From Sepioteuthis lessoniana (taxonomy: Eukaryota; Mollusca; Cephalopoda; Myopsida; Loliginidae): DNA of 64,000 nt. The notes under the pieces are model-generated. The model made no database searches, was not told the origin of the DNA, and worked only from the letters and a program-made list of their open reading frames with translations. Below, piece by piece: positions 10,622 to 21,424 of the stretch. The first letter of the stretch is position 1; the number at the start of each line of letters is the position of its first letter. A program made the translations under genes and the position numbers. The DNA lies in the NCBI GenBank assembly GCA_963585895.1, contig OY757904.1:7241860-7305859 (forward strand), written 5' to 3'.

Positions 10622-12054
10622 GAGTATCTACAACAAACGAGAAAACGTCTCGAAACCAAGCTCTGCAACAAGAATCTTAACAAAGTGAAAAACACCAGGG
10701 CTGTCCCTTTTGTAAGATACTCGGGATCATTCTTGATGTGGACAAGGGAAGACTGTATGCGTGAAGAAAAGAAGGAAGAAGAGGATTCGCAAGTATTGAA
10801 GATAGCACGGATGCATCCATACGAGGACACGAAGACTACATAAAAAACCCGAAGAAATACTAATTACAGCGACAAGAAGCAGCGCAAACATATTGATCAT
10901 TAGAACAACTAGGAAACAGAAATGGAAAGAAAAACAACTGTATAGAAATTTCAAGTGACAAATTAACGAAATCTCACACGAGAAGACCTGGATATGGTTA
11001 TGAAAGGGAAACCTTGAGAGAGAAACTGAATCTTTTCTACCTGCAGGGCAAAATAATGGCAAAAGAACCAATTATATTAAAACCAAAATCGATAATGCGC
11101 TATACATATTTACCAAACCCTCCGCTCGGGCAGGATATGACACAAGGTCAATTTTTTAAGCGGATTTTAACAGGTTTGAATTCAGAGTTTTTCCTTCTCT
11201 AAGTCTAGTTGCCCCACCACGGCTGAAGAACCCAGTCTGCCCTTCTATTTACCCTTAACTGGAGGGAGAATAATTGGATTCATACCTTTCCCAAGGGCAT
11301 TAGTGCAATGTGAAATGCCATCAGTCTCGTCCAGGATTTGAACTCGTGTCGCCGTGTCTATTTCCTACGACGATAACCATTACACCACGGGCACCTCCAT
11401 CGATAATGCGCTATAGCAAGTGAAGATTATGTGGTGACAAAGACGTAACGATTAATTAATAAGGGAATGTAGCAAACTAGCACAAAAGGAGTATAAGAGT
11501 AGACATGACTGGGTAGGGAAGGTCATCTTCTGGGAATTGTGCAAGAAATTGAAATTTGACCATATTACTAAATGATATGTGCAAAAAGCAGAACTCGTCC
11601 TAGAGAATGAGACGCAAAAAATTCTTTGGGATTTTGAGACACAAACAGATCACCTGATCCCGGCTAGGAGACTAGACCTAGTGATAATTTACAAAAAAAA
11701 GTATAGTGGATTTTTACTTTCGAGTGGACCACACTATGAAAATCAAAGAAAGTGAACAGAGAGACACATACTTACAACTTACCAGAAGACTAAGATGGCT
11801 GTAGAACATGAGGCTGACAGTGATACCAACTGTGACTGGCGCACATGGAATGATTCCCCAAAACTTAGAAAGAGAACCGGAAGAGTTGGAAATCGGAAGA
11901 CGAATCGAGATTATCCTGCACTATAGCATTGTTAAGATCAGCTGGAATTGTGAGAAGAGTCCTTGAGAACTGAAGAGACTTGGTGACACTCAGAATCCAG
12001 TGAAACCCCATCAGCTAACGTGTGTGTGAAGAACTCACAGGGAGCGAAGTAATA
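10621..12054 (+). mobile_element. LINE-B 3' copy interrupted by SINE-1
   Basis: This plus-strand copy starts in the post-RT segment (EYLQQTRKRLETKL at 10621, then VRYSGSFLMWTRE). It runs through the basic linker, is cut by a SINE-1 insertion at 11105-11398, and resumes through the zinc-knuckle area (about 11415-11450), ELCKKLKFD (about 11540), the endonuclease-like segment (about 11640-11700), the IPTV.. segment (about 11820) and the terminal helices (to about 11990). The PD motif has changed to ARRLDLVI and the frame is broken after it. The 3' end near 12050 keeps a short AAT/ATC tail. Confidence 0.85.
11088..11415 (-). mobile_element. SINE-1, full length, 17-bp TSD, inside LINE-B
   Basis: The body is 11105-11398 on the minus strand. 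The duplicated target ATCGATAATGCGCTATA flanks it exactly at 11088-11104 and 11399-11415. The tRNA-like head has an A-box segment TGGTGTAATGG (about 11390) and a B-box segment AGTTCAAATCC (about 11345). The 3' end carries the arms CTCCGCT and AGCGGAG in slightly altered form. It inserted after the host LINE-B copy, so it dates that copy as older. Confidence 0.95.
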
Positions 12055-12680
12055 ATCATCATCATGTTGTGCAGCTAGTACGGATTTCCCTGACTCTCTC
12101 TCGCCATCTGTCTTTATCGTCCATCGTTCCCGGTAGGTCTTCAAAGCTACATCCTTTATCAGCACAGAACTGCTTTAGATATGTTCTAGCTGGTCGTCCA
12201 AGACTTGTTCGTGCGTGTGAAGGGGTCCACAGAAATACATCGCTTATGAGTTCGCCCTTACTTCTCCAGTTGTGTCCCACGTGTCTGGTTTGTCTAATTT
12301 GGATGGTTTTCGTGAAGGGTGGTCGGTGGCTTTACAGTTGCTGTTTAGTAGGGTGTTGCCTCCAGGACTTGTTCAATACAGCTCGAAGCGTTCTAATGTA
12401 ATTGCCTCCAAGCTTTTTTTCCCATAAGCTTAGTTAGTGTCCACGTGGTGCATCCATATAGCAGTACTGATACGACAGCTACTTGAAAAAAATTGTATTT
12501 TATTTTATCGGTCAGGTCTGATTTCCATCTGACCGATAACCTATTGATAGCTCTTCAAGCCTTTGCTAGTCATGTATCGATGTTATTTTCGGTTGATGAG
12601 ACGCTGCTTCCTAGGTAGGTGAACTTGTCTACTTTTTTCAGAGGACCACCATTTAGTGTGGGGCGTGTCCTACTGAAATT
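12055..12680 (-). mobile_element. LINE-A 3' part of an inverted copy
   Basis: Minus-strand C-terminal half of LINE-A with its (CAT)n-type tail at 12055-12066. It covers KVDKFTYLGSSVSSTEN (about 12630-12580), the DLTDKIK..FF segment, the LLYGCTTWTL segment (about 12460) and the RPARTYLKQF and DRWRERVREI segments near the end. It is broken by frameshifts. At about 12680 it meets the 5' half of the same family in the opposite orientation. Confidence 0.85.
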
Positions 12681-14775
12681 GGAGGTCTGGTCGCAGTGTT
12701 CGAGGAATCAGCTACATAACTCAAACGAAAACAAAAATTACTAAAATGTAAAAGCAAAATACAAATAGCGATATTCAACGTTAGAACTTTAAATAGAATA
12801 GGCCAACTACCAGAGCGGACAGCTTCTGCGATAGATCATAACATAGACTCAATATACATGCAAGAACACTGATACATTCATAGCGAAGATATTAAATATC
12901 CCGATATCGGCAATGAATGGACGTTTGTCTCGGCATCTGCATGGAAAAACTCAGTGATAGGATGCATAGGTCTACTTATCGGTCCACGGGTCCTAAAATC
13001 ACTAAATAGCATCGAGAAAACAAACGAGGATGATTGTAGCCACGTTTAATGGCAACCCCAGCACAACAACTATGTGTTACAGCCCTACCAATGTTAGTGA
13101 CCAAACGGACCTCATCGCCTTCTATAACGATCTATCCTCCCTTGTTCGTAGCATCCCGAAAGACAGCATTCTAATCATCGGTGGAGACTAGAATGCCCAA
13201 ATAGGTAAAAAAGTAAACCACAAATTCAGCTTTCACAACTCGTCAAACAGAAATGGGGAACATCAATTAGATTTCACATGGAAAATAGATTAACTTATCT
13301 TAATACTAAGTTTCAGAAAAGATAGGGAAAACTATGGATCTGCATTTACTCAGATAACGCTAAAGCACAGATAGATTACATCCCCATAAATAAGAAATGT
13401 AATAGTAGTGTATTGAATTGTGAGGCATATTCCTCTTTTGAGGGTATGTCCTCCGATCACCGAATTGTCACGGCTAAGATACGACTGAGCCTACGAAAAA
13501 ATGCGGCGAGAACAACCACAACCGTACACTATGACTGGTCCCTACTTAACAACAGATAAACATACACTGACTCTAAGAAATAAATTCGATGCACTCCAGG
13601 AAATATCAGAAACATTTACTCCGAATAACGAAGACGAGAACTTTGTCAATGCTCACATAGAAGCGGCAGCAGAATGTATACCAACTAAACAAAGAGCTAA
13701 GCCTAGAGTCCCATGGGAGACATTAGCGATTAGAAAAAAAGCGCGCGGGACGTGAAAACCGCATCCCTATGCAATAGTAGGAACCCAACTAATGTCAACG
13801 CTCAGAAACTTAAGAAGCCACAAAATGAACTAATATATACCAAAAAAACAAACAGAATATAGACAAAATCAGATCAATAAAATAAGAGACTCGGTTGAAG
13901 ATACACAATCTAGGATAGCATGGCAGATAGTAAACAACGTGAGTAGAAGGAAGAGTTCTGCGAGAGCTAAACTGAAAGCTGCCTGCAAAGAAGAAAGAAT
14001 AAACCTGTGGAAATAACATTTTGAGAATTTACTTGGAAAACCTCCGAAAGTTACAGATGAACCTATCACGAAAATTATCAGTAATCAACTAGACATCAAA
14101 CTAGGACAGTTTACGCGAGAAGAACTGAACTCACTACTAAGAAAAATTAAAAATAGGAAAGCTGCAGGGCTTGATGAAATACCCCCAGAAGTATGAAAGA
14201 CTAGGAAATTCGACGACTTACTGCTCCGATACAGTAATGCCGTATATAACCAGAACACAATAGACAGATGGACAAAGGGCTACATCCTCCCTTTCCCTAA
14301 GAAGGGTAACCTCGGAATAGCAAAGAACTACCGCGGTATAACCCTTTCATCCATAGCGGCCAAGATCTACAATGCACTGCGACGTATCCACATAGAACCT
14401 AAAATAGAGAAAATACTTTGTATTTCGGAGAAATCGATCCATAACATCACAAATTTTGACTATCCGTCGAATTCTAGAAGTTGATCGTGCAAAAAACCTC
14501 AAAGCAACACTTCTCCAAGTCATTTGACTCCTTACATAGAGAGAAGATGGAGCAAATACTTTTCGCCGACAGAGAGCCCAAAGTAACTGTCGCAGCCATA
14601 ATGATGCTATATAAAAACACGAAAGTAAAAGTTCGCTCCCCGGATGGAGACACAGACTACTTCGACATTGTAGCAGGTGTGCTGCAAGGAGACACATTAG
14701 CCCTATATCTGTTTATTATCTGCCTAGACTACGTGCTTTGAACGTCTATAGATTTAATGAAAGAAAACGACTTCA
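12681..14775 (+). mobile_element. LINE-A 5' part: APE endonuclease and RT
   Basis: This is the most complete LINE-A coding region in the window, on the plus strand. It opens with the endonuclease segment IAIFNVRTLN (about 12766, catalytic Asn), a QE pair (about 12860), a GGD-stop-NAQIG metal-binding motif (about 13180) and SDHRIV (about 13455). A linker follows, then the reverse transcriptase: KAAGLDEIPPEV (about 14158), LPFPKKGNLGIAKNYRGITL (about 14287) and a GVLQGDTLALYLF segment (about 14675). It stops in an A-run before the YADD active site. Many stops and frameshifts make it a pseudogene. The APE-plus-RT layout is typical of RTE/jockey-type non-LTR elements. Confidence 0.85.
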
Positions 14776-14799
14776 CGCTGTCAAAAAAAAAAAAAAAAA

Positions 14800-15540
14800 A
14801 AGCAGACGATAGCAGCACAAAACAACGCCATAAGAGCCAATCATATCAAAGCGAGAATAGATAAGACGCAACAAAATAGCAAATGCAGGCTATATGTTGA
14901 CAGAGACGAAACCATCAGTCACATAATAAGCGAATGCAGCAAATTAGCGCAGAAGGAATATAAGATTAGACACGAATGGGTCGGCAAGGTGATTCACTGG
15001 GAGATGTGCAAGAAATTTAAATTTGACCATTCAAACAAATGGTATATGCACAACCCAGCACCTGTCCGAGAAAATAACACACATATACTCCCATGAGACT
15101 TTGACATACACACGGGTCATCTAATCTCGGCCAGAAGACCAGACCTTATAATAATCAATAAAAAGAAGAGAACTTGCAAAATTGTCGACTCTGCTGTCTC
15201 GGCTGACCACAGAATAAAACTGAAAGAATGTGAAAAGAGGGATAAGTACCTCGACCTTGCTAGGGAATTGAAAAAACTATGGAACATGCAGGTGACAATT
15301 ATACCAATTGTAATTGGTGCGTTTGGAACAGTAACTAAAGGATTACTAAAGGGACTGGAGGACTTGGAAGTTGGCGGACGGGCGGAGACCATTCAAACTA
15401 CTACATTATTGAGAACGGCCAGAATACTGAGAAGACTCCTGGAGACTTGAGGAGACTTGCTGTCACTCAGATTCCAGTGAAAAACCATCAGCTAATGCTA
15501 ATATGAAAAACTTTAATGAGTAAATAATAATAATAATAAT
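14800..15540 (+). mobile_element. LINE-B 3' copy with intact PD-x14-D motif
   Basis: This plus-strand copy covers the zinc-knuckle region (about 14885-14945; second cysteine changed, reading CRLYVDRDE), WVGKVIHWEMCKKFKFD (about 14980), WYMHNPAPVRENN, and the endonuclease-like block ARRPDLIIINKKKRT..KIVDSAV (about 15130-15200) with the spacing PD-x14-D. Next come KYLDLARELKKLWNM (about 15243) and TIIPIVIGAFGTVTKG (about 15295). Only scattered stops interrupt it. The 3' end has CATCAGCTAATGCTAATATG and a hairpin-like repeat, then (AAT)n to 15540. Confidence 0.85.
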
Positions 15541-15544
15541 AAAA

Positions 15545-15870
15545 TTCTTAGTAAACAATTATAACTTTAAATAACTATTCTTAATACAAATGATTTATAG
15601 TTTTATGTTATCAAGTATTCCTATCAAATACAAATAATTTTTAAACAGATCTATTTGACCCTCTAATAGATACTACCAATGCGGATCAAAGTAATGGCAA
15701 CAAAGGGATAGTTCAAACGGCCCAGATGTCCAGAACTGGTGCCTCACCATCGGATACCCTTTTTGAGTGTGGTGGGGTTCAACGGGTTCTTAACCGTCTG
15801 TAGAGAATACAGTCAGCATATTCTTAGCTCCGGCAACAAGGTTGTGTATATCTTGAGTATTGACACGTAT
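15545..15870 (-). mobile_element. MHT element, copy d (head and minisatellite)
   Basis: On the minus strand the head occupies 15870-15655, with the family landmarks GGCACCAGTTCTGGA and a stretch complementary to CAGTCAGCATATTCT. Two minisatellite units follow at 15640-15560. No tail is present. It abuts the (AAT)n tail of the LINE-B copy, so one may have inserted into the other. Confidence 0.5.
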
Positions 15871-16098
15871 TGGAAATTAAATATACGAGTGTAACACTGA
15901 TTATTATTACTGGACATCAGTCAATTCCGCAAAATAGATAATTCGGTCCGAGTCTGGAGCCAAATATACCGGAAAATCGGTGGTGTACTTGTATTGCTTT
16001 AGATTTATAAGTTCCATCATTTCATCAATGAATTAATGAAATTGTAGGTATCTCAAGATCCATAATAAACAAATTAAAACATGGACACTTGTCAGGAT

Positions 16099-16410
16099 AA
16101 CTCTATGACTATGTGGAGGCGCCTCTGGTGGTGTAATGGTTAGCAAGCTCGACTAGTAAACCTACACGAGTGAGTTCGACTCTCATTGGGTGCCCCTTTC
16201 ATATGGCCTTGTGCCACATCGAAGCAAAAATCTTAGTAAATTTCCAACTCTATGACTATGTGGAGGCGCCTCTGGTGGTGTAATGGTTAGCAAGCTCGAC
16301 TAGTAAACCTACACGAGTGAGTTCGACTCTCATTGGGTGCCCCTTTCATATGGCCTTGTGCCACATCGAAGCAAAAATCTTAGTAAATTTCCAACTCTAT
16401 GACTATGTGG
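16099..16410 (+). mobile_element. Exact tandem pair of SINE-2 with three TSD copies
   Basis: Two identical 129-bp SINE bodies (16117-16245 and 16264-16392) alternate with three copies of an 18-bp sequence, AACTCTATGACTATGTGG (16099-16116, 16246-16263, 16393-16410). The period is 147 bp. Each body has an A-box-like TGGTGTAATGG and a B-box-like GAGTTCGACTC, so the head is tRNA-derived and could recruit RNA polymerase III. The three direct repeats look like one insertion with its duplication, later duplicated by unequal exchange between the flanking repeats. A second insertion at the same site, or an assembly error, are alternatives. Confidence 0.9.
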
Positions 16411-18880
16411 ATATTTAAGAAAGCAAATTTTGTATAAATGTATGTGGGTATGTGTAAATGCAGCCATTTTGGATATATCCAGAACAAGTTGTGCAGCTTA
16501 GATGTAATTTAACTGAAAATCCAAGGGGATCTTATTGCAAATATATAAACAGATGTTCTCCCGTAAGGTTATTCAGCCAGTAGTAAGATGTCATTGAGGG
16601 AATTATTGCACAATGTGAACGTAATATTAGCAGTAATTCACATGAAATTTTGTTAGAAACTTAAATATTTGACAGCGGAAGTTTTTCAAATGATTAAGAA
16701 GTCTTTAATGAGATAAAACTTTGGTACTGACATTTCAAATTTGACCGGAAATCCGTTGAAAGTCATTCCCCTTCTGTAAGGCCTTCAATAATCAAAAGTT
16801 TCGTACCGGTATTTCATATTTGACCAGAAATCTGTTGAAAGTCATTCACCTCTTTGTGAAGCTTTCAATAATCAAAACTTCTGAAAATGTTGAACACGTG
16901 TGGGATGCAATCAAAAGAAGTCAGTAATTAGAAGATCTGGGGTTTCCAGCTGGAAAAATATTAAGATATTTTGAATACCTCCATTGTCTATTCTTCACGT
17001 CTTGTGCAGGGTCTTTTGGCCTAAAATTATTCATATCAGATCCTATTTTTTCCTAAATCACCTTTGAACAAGGAAAAACTTTAGATCATGGACAAAATTA
17101 AGGAAAACGTAGTAAGACAGCTGCTGAAGATCGCGAAAGTGGACTTGGCAAACTTTTGAAAAGTAGAAAGAATGCAGGAATAAGTGTGAGGTCCTATAGT
17201 AGTACTCTAATGGGGGGGGGGGACTAAGGCACTAATATTCTTGATAATCAGTTTTTTCGATGATTTCAGATAGTTGAACCATTTCCGAACACCAGGTATT
17301 TAGGATACACACATATACCTTTATGTATACGAGTGAATAAAAACTCTATTTAAAAATTTCCACCTCATTTTCATTAAAAAATTGACTTATAATTTTACAC
17401 ATGGGTAAATACACTTTGGTGAATAACATTTATATTGCCTTTTCATTTTTACAAAAAAGAAAAAGGATTTTTTAAAATCATAAAATGATGTTCTTGACTT
17501 GATTCAGTATTTTTTTTTTAGAGATTTATCGATTTAAACTTTTTTTTTTTACTGGTTAATCAATAATATTGTGTAGTTAATTTACATCCCAAGTTTGAAT
17601 ATAAAACTAATAAGCAATGTTTAATTAAATGTGAATATTTATTTTTGTAAGAAAAATTCGTTAATTTTTCTCTTTTGAAGTTTGGAAATTTAAATTCTTT
17701 AAGATTAGTGATGTATATGCACTAACATGACTTCCTGTTGATAATTGTTTTTGTTTTTTTTGTTGTTGTTGTAGTTTAAAACTCCCTTTCAATGATTCCC
17801 CCTTTTTCACGAGAAATAATTTTTCTACATTAAAATTTTCTCTTGGGTCGTATAAATATCTCTACCAAATTTGTTAGTCCAACTTGAACCCCTATGGTCG
17901 TTTTTTGAGTACAAATAAACAAATTCTTCATAATTATAGATACAGAGAAGCGTTCCGTTTTATTTAATGACCATGAAATACGTTTTCTGCTTACAGTTCA
18001 TTAAAAGAATGTTGTGTTTGAGAAAATTCTGTCTGTGAGATTCACTGACAAAGTTCAATTTTTAATAAAGTTGGTATACACCTTAATATAACCAGTATTT
18101 AGCCACTAACAATTTCATGTTGTTATTTTTATTGATAGAAACGCTACAACATGTGAACATTAAATCAAATATAGTCGACTCGATCTCAACAGTTTTAGAA
18201 AAGGGGTATATGTTCCTTTAATTTCTGATCTTTCTTGAAAATAAAAGATAATAATGTTTTTCAATTAATCGTTTATAAATTCGGAAAAGAAAAAGTATAT
18301 TAAAAATGTAAAGATAATTTCTTCTTTTTTATTACTATAATAACTGTGTTACTTTTTATCCACCAAAATTGCAAAAGTGTAATGTAGAATTCCCGAGTCT
18401 CCAGTAAGTATTTTTTAAAGTAAAAATCTACCTCAAAATTCAAACAATCTCTATTCAAAACTTAATGTCTATAAAATAAATACTACGAAACGATACTTCA
18501 AGAACATTACAATTTTAATGCTTACATCACTTAAATTGGCAACTTGACCTTGTGTCAAACTTTCTTTTGCGGTCGTGGTGGTGGTGATGGTGGGGTAAAT
18601 AAATATCACATTGACAACTTCAGTATTTCCGCATTTGCGAAATCACAACTCCTCAATTTGTGACACTGATTTCAACTCCAACAGAAATTTAATTGAGGAT
18701 ATATCCTCCAATTGGGTGTCGAGGGTATAACACTAACTTACATTCAGTGTTGAGGCTCCTTTTCTGAACATCTAGAAAATTTGAAGTATCATTTTATTTC
18801 CATATCTAATATAATTGCCGAGGGATTTCGTTTTATATACCTTGCCTTTCCGTTTAGTTAGGCTGAGAACTTTTCGCTTA
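16411..18880. other. AT-rich sequence without genes
   Basis: No reading frame of useful length is present over about 2.5 kb. Local features are the duplication at 16715-16873, a G-run at about 17213-17222 and several T-runs. It may be intronic or intergenic. Confidence 0.6.
16715..16873. repeat. Diverged 79/80-bp tandem duplication
   Basis: Units at 16715-16793 and 16794-16873 share the landmarks TTTGACC.GAAATC.GTTGAA, AGTCATTC and CTTTCAATAATC (or close forms). They differ at roughly one base in eight, so this is an old duplication. Confidence 0.75.
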
Positions 18881-18884
18881 GCGC

Positions 18885-19245
18885 ATAGGTTAGTTAGGTG
18901 CAACATTAACGCAGGTGTTCACGCGTGCGCGGAGAGGATGTGTCATTCAGAGATGTCAAAATAAAAATCCCAGATAAGAATTGAGACCAGGGTATTTGGG
19001 TGACGTCACACACCGGAAGCGTGGGCTGAGATTTGAGAAAAAGCAGGGAGTTGAGTTTTAGCGTCCGAGGAAGACGGTTGACTTTCGGGGCTCGCCGAGA
19101 TCAGACCAGCAGTTTGTGGCCGGGTGCCGCGCGTGGTGGTGGTGGTGTGTGTGTGTGTGTGTGTGGGGGGCAGATGGAAAAGTCAGCATAGAAAGATTGT
19201 GTATCACTATCCTTATGTCGAATTGCCTTTAACTCAAAGGTAATA
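18885..19245. promoter_or_regulatory. Candidate CpG-rich, TATA-less promoter
   Basis: In an otherwise AT-rich region this segment is GC- and CpG-rich (ACGCGTGCGCGG at 18921, GTCCGAGG near 19060, GGGGCTCGCCGAG near 19087, CCGCGCG near 19127). It holds a perfect CRE palindrome TGACGTCA at 19001-19008 and, four bases on, an ETS-type ACCGGAAG at 19012-19019. CRE and ETS sites close together are typical of animal housekeeping promoters. A GGTGGTGGTGGTGG run and (GT)n follow at 19134-19162. A weak donor AAAG|GTAATA at 19239/19240 could end a non-coding first exon. Direction and target gene are unknown. Confidence 0.4.
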
Positions 19246-19354
19246 AAAAGTTTCGTACCTGAACTAAAAAGTCGTAAGTGTTTTTTTTTTGTATTTCGGG
19301 ATTCCTATGTTATCTATATATGAGTTATGAACATTCTATGAACATTTCACATAT

Positions 19355-19950
19355 TCATGTATGGCTATGTGACACATAGCTCCTAGATCCATTTTGACCT
19401 GGAGTGGTAGTAGCTCTAAGGCTAACATCTATGGTTTAAATAAATCTGTTTAAAAAATATTCGTATTCGAGCGGATTAGTTAATACCATATAAATGAGTG
19501 TAAATTAGTTGTATTAATTATAGTTACTTTAAACTATAATTGTTTACTCACAATTATTATTATTAGATACTTGAAACCATATAAAATAAATAACTATTAT
19601 CTAATAGAAATGATTAATTGAAACCATATAATTATTACACTTAAATAGGAATACTTGAAACTCAAAAGACCCTCTTTGTATTAGATAGGAATACTTAATA
19701 TCATAGAACTGTGTGCAAATTATTTGTATTAGATAGGAATACTTGATATCCTAGAACTGTGTGCAAATTATTTGTATTAGATAGGAATACCTGATATCAT
19801 AGAATTGCACAAAAACGCTTAGGAAACAACTTCATAAAAGTTGTAAATATAAATGTACAATGAACGCAATTTTCTAACCTCTAGGCATAAATTTTTCTTA
19901 GAGAGGTTGACATCCCTTTAAACTCAATCAATTAATCAATCAATCAAATG
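19355..19950 (+). mobile_element. MHT element, copy e (tail type 2)
   Basis: A short piece of head (CCTGGAGTGGTAGTAG at about 19408) leads into several diverged and two well-kept 48-bp minisatellite units (19690-19800, each with GATAGGAATACTTGATATC or a close form). The type 2 3' end follows: a GGAAACAACTT segment, CTAACCTCTAGGCATAAA, GAGGTTGACATCCC and (AATC)n to about 19948. The hairpin arms AACCTCT/AGAGGTT are visible. No coding capacity. Confidence 0.65.
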
Positions 19951-19954
19951 TCAA

Positions 19955-21290
19955 ATATTGATAATAAAAGATTTATAGCAAGTATTTCAAAATTTTCTTT
20001 TTTTATAGAATGTTGTGATAGCTTTAAACTAAGATGTCTGTACTTTAAAGTGACGTTTAAATGCATGTTGCGTTGGATATTTCTTTGGGAATTTTGTTAG
20101 CTCAGGTACAGGGTATCTGAAGGGCAGGGGACTAAAGATTCAAAATCAAGTTTAAATCGTGGTGATTAAACTTCTTATCAGAGATACTTACCTGTTCCTT
20201 TGTAGGCCCATATTATTTTTATATTATTATAATTTGATCGCCTTGTTCTAGAGGGTCTTTTGGCACTTGATACGTCCCAAAAAATGAATACAATGAGGAC
20301 CAAGCACTTTTTTGTGACAGTCTTACATAAATCTCGATTCGTGCTCCCCACCCCACTATAAAATGACCTCATGTCAAATCTGACTTGGTGAGAAATCGGA
20401 TAAATCTCCTTCTTATTAGAGAAGTATTAATGAAATACAAATTTGATATCCTATTGTCAATAAAAAGGCATAGGGCAGACATTTTCATTACTCAACAATC
20501 GTGGTTTTTTTTCCCCCATACACAGACAAAACCGATCTAAGATTTTGTTTAGGCGAAAGACTTGGTCTCTGTTAACGTACTTTTGAACTTAAAAAAAATC
20601 AGGACCCTGGATTTCGTAGCGTTTATTGTTTTCTGATCTTTTTTTTTTTTTTTCTAATTTAGTTTTTTCTCCCACATATAAATGCAATGTAAGGAATCTA
20701 ATATAGCGTCAACGACAGGAGAATCCTACGTTATCGTGAGCGCCAGCTTTTCATACCTCACCCCATTGCCTATCCACGGACCGACCCTCCCAATCAGCAG
20801 CAGAAACATCAACAACGCACAAAACATAAGTAAATACATAAACGAAGTATCAGGAATTCGCGATTTAGTTGGCAATACCAGCATATTGACAAGTTTCGGC
20901 TATTTTCTTTTTATTTCCTGAGAGCTACCGTTACAACATATCTACAACGAATTTAGTCTATTTAAAACTCAACAAGAAACAACAAAGGGATAAGATAGAC
21001 ACCATAAGAATTTGGTTATAGATATTTTCATGCATAGCGGAATGTTAAAGTGTCTAAATATATAAACGACAAAGAAGAAATGAGCAGGTGTCGGAAAAGA
21101 GAAGTGGAAAACGTGAGAGAGGCGCGGGGGAGAGAATAAAAATTAGGGGGAGGATTAAGTTGTGCCAATATTTCGTGCATTGCTTCCTAAAACCTACCAC
21201 ACATCAGAAGCAGTATTTGCAGGTATAGCTCCATGATAATGAACTGAAAAGAAAGCTAATAAGAATAAATGGCCATGCAATTGCAGGTGC
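19955..21290. other. Unassigned sequence with one exon-like segment
   Basis: Apart from the minus-strand exon candidate at 20192-20372, I see only AT-rich sequence, T-runs near 20640 and short frames such as 20682-20921 without recognised motifs. Confidence 0.45.
20192..20372 (-). CDS. Weak exon candidate (minus strand) with strong donor
   Basis: A minus-strand open frame starts with MRSFYSGVGSTNRDLCK, carries a hydrophobic stretch CLVLIVFIFWDVSSA and then a basic KRPSRTRR segment. It stays open to a perfect donor CAG|GTAAGT whose exon would end at 20192. The hydrophobic stretch could be a signal anchor. No acceptor, second exon or related protein is recognised, and chance matches to a donor are expected at this window size. 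Confidence 0.2.
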
Positions 21291-21424
21291 TGCACGGTTG
21301 GTCTAAAAAGTAATAAAATCTTGTTTTTTTTTCAGATTGGCAACCTTTATTTAAAATCAACTATTCAATACTGACATTGGACACGTGTGAAAACGTACAG
21401 TTCCTGTTTGCCTCTAAGAATTCA

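Noticed and set aside
10565-10843. Asparagine-rich protein of 92 residues
   Set aside because: The Asn run is the (AAT)n tract; the rest is the LINE-B post-RT segment.
13501-13755. Independent 84-residue gene
   Set aside because: It lies between the APE and RT regions of the LINE-A pseudogene and continues its coding order.
16117-16392. Possible tRNA genes
   Set aside because: The A- and B-box-like motifs sit in SINE heads; no cloverleaf with a proper anticodon stem and acceptor pairing could be drawn.
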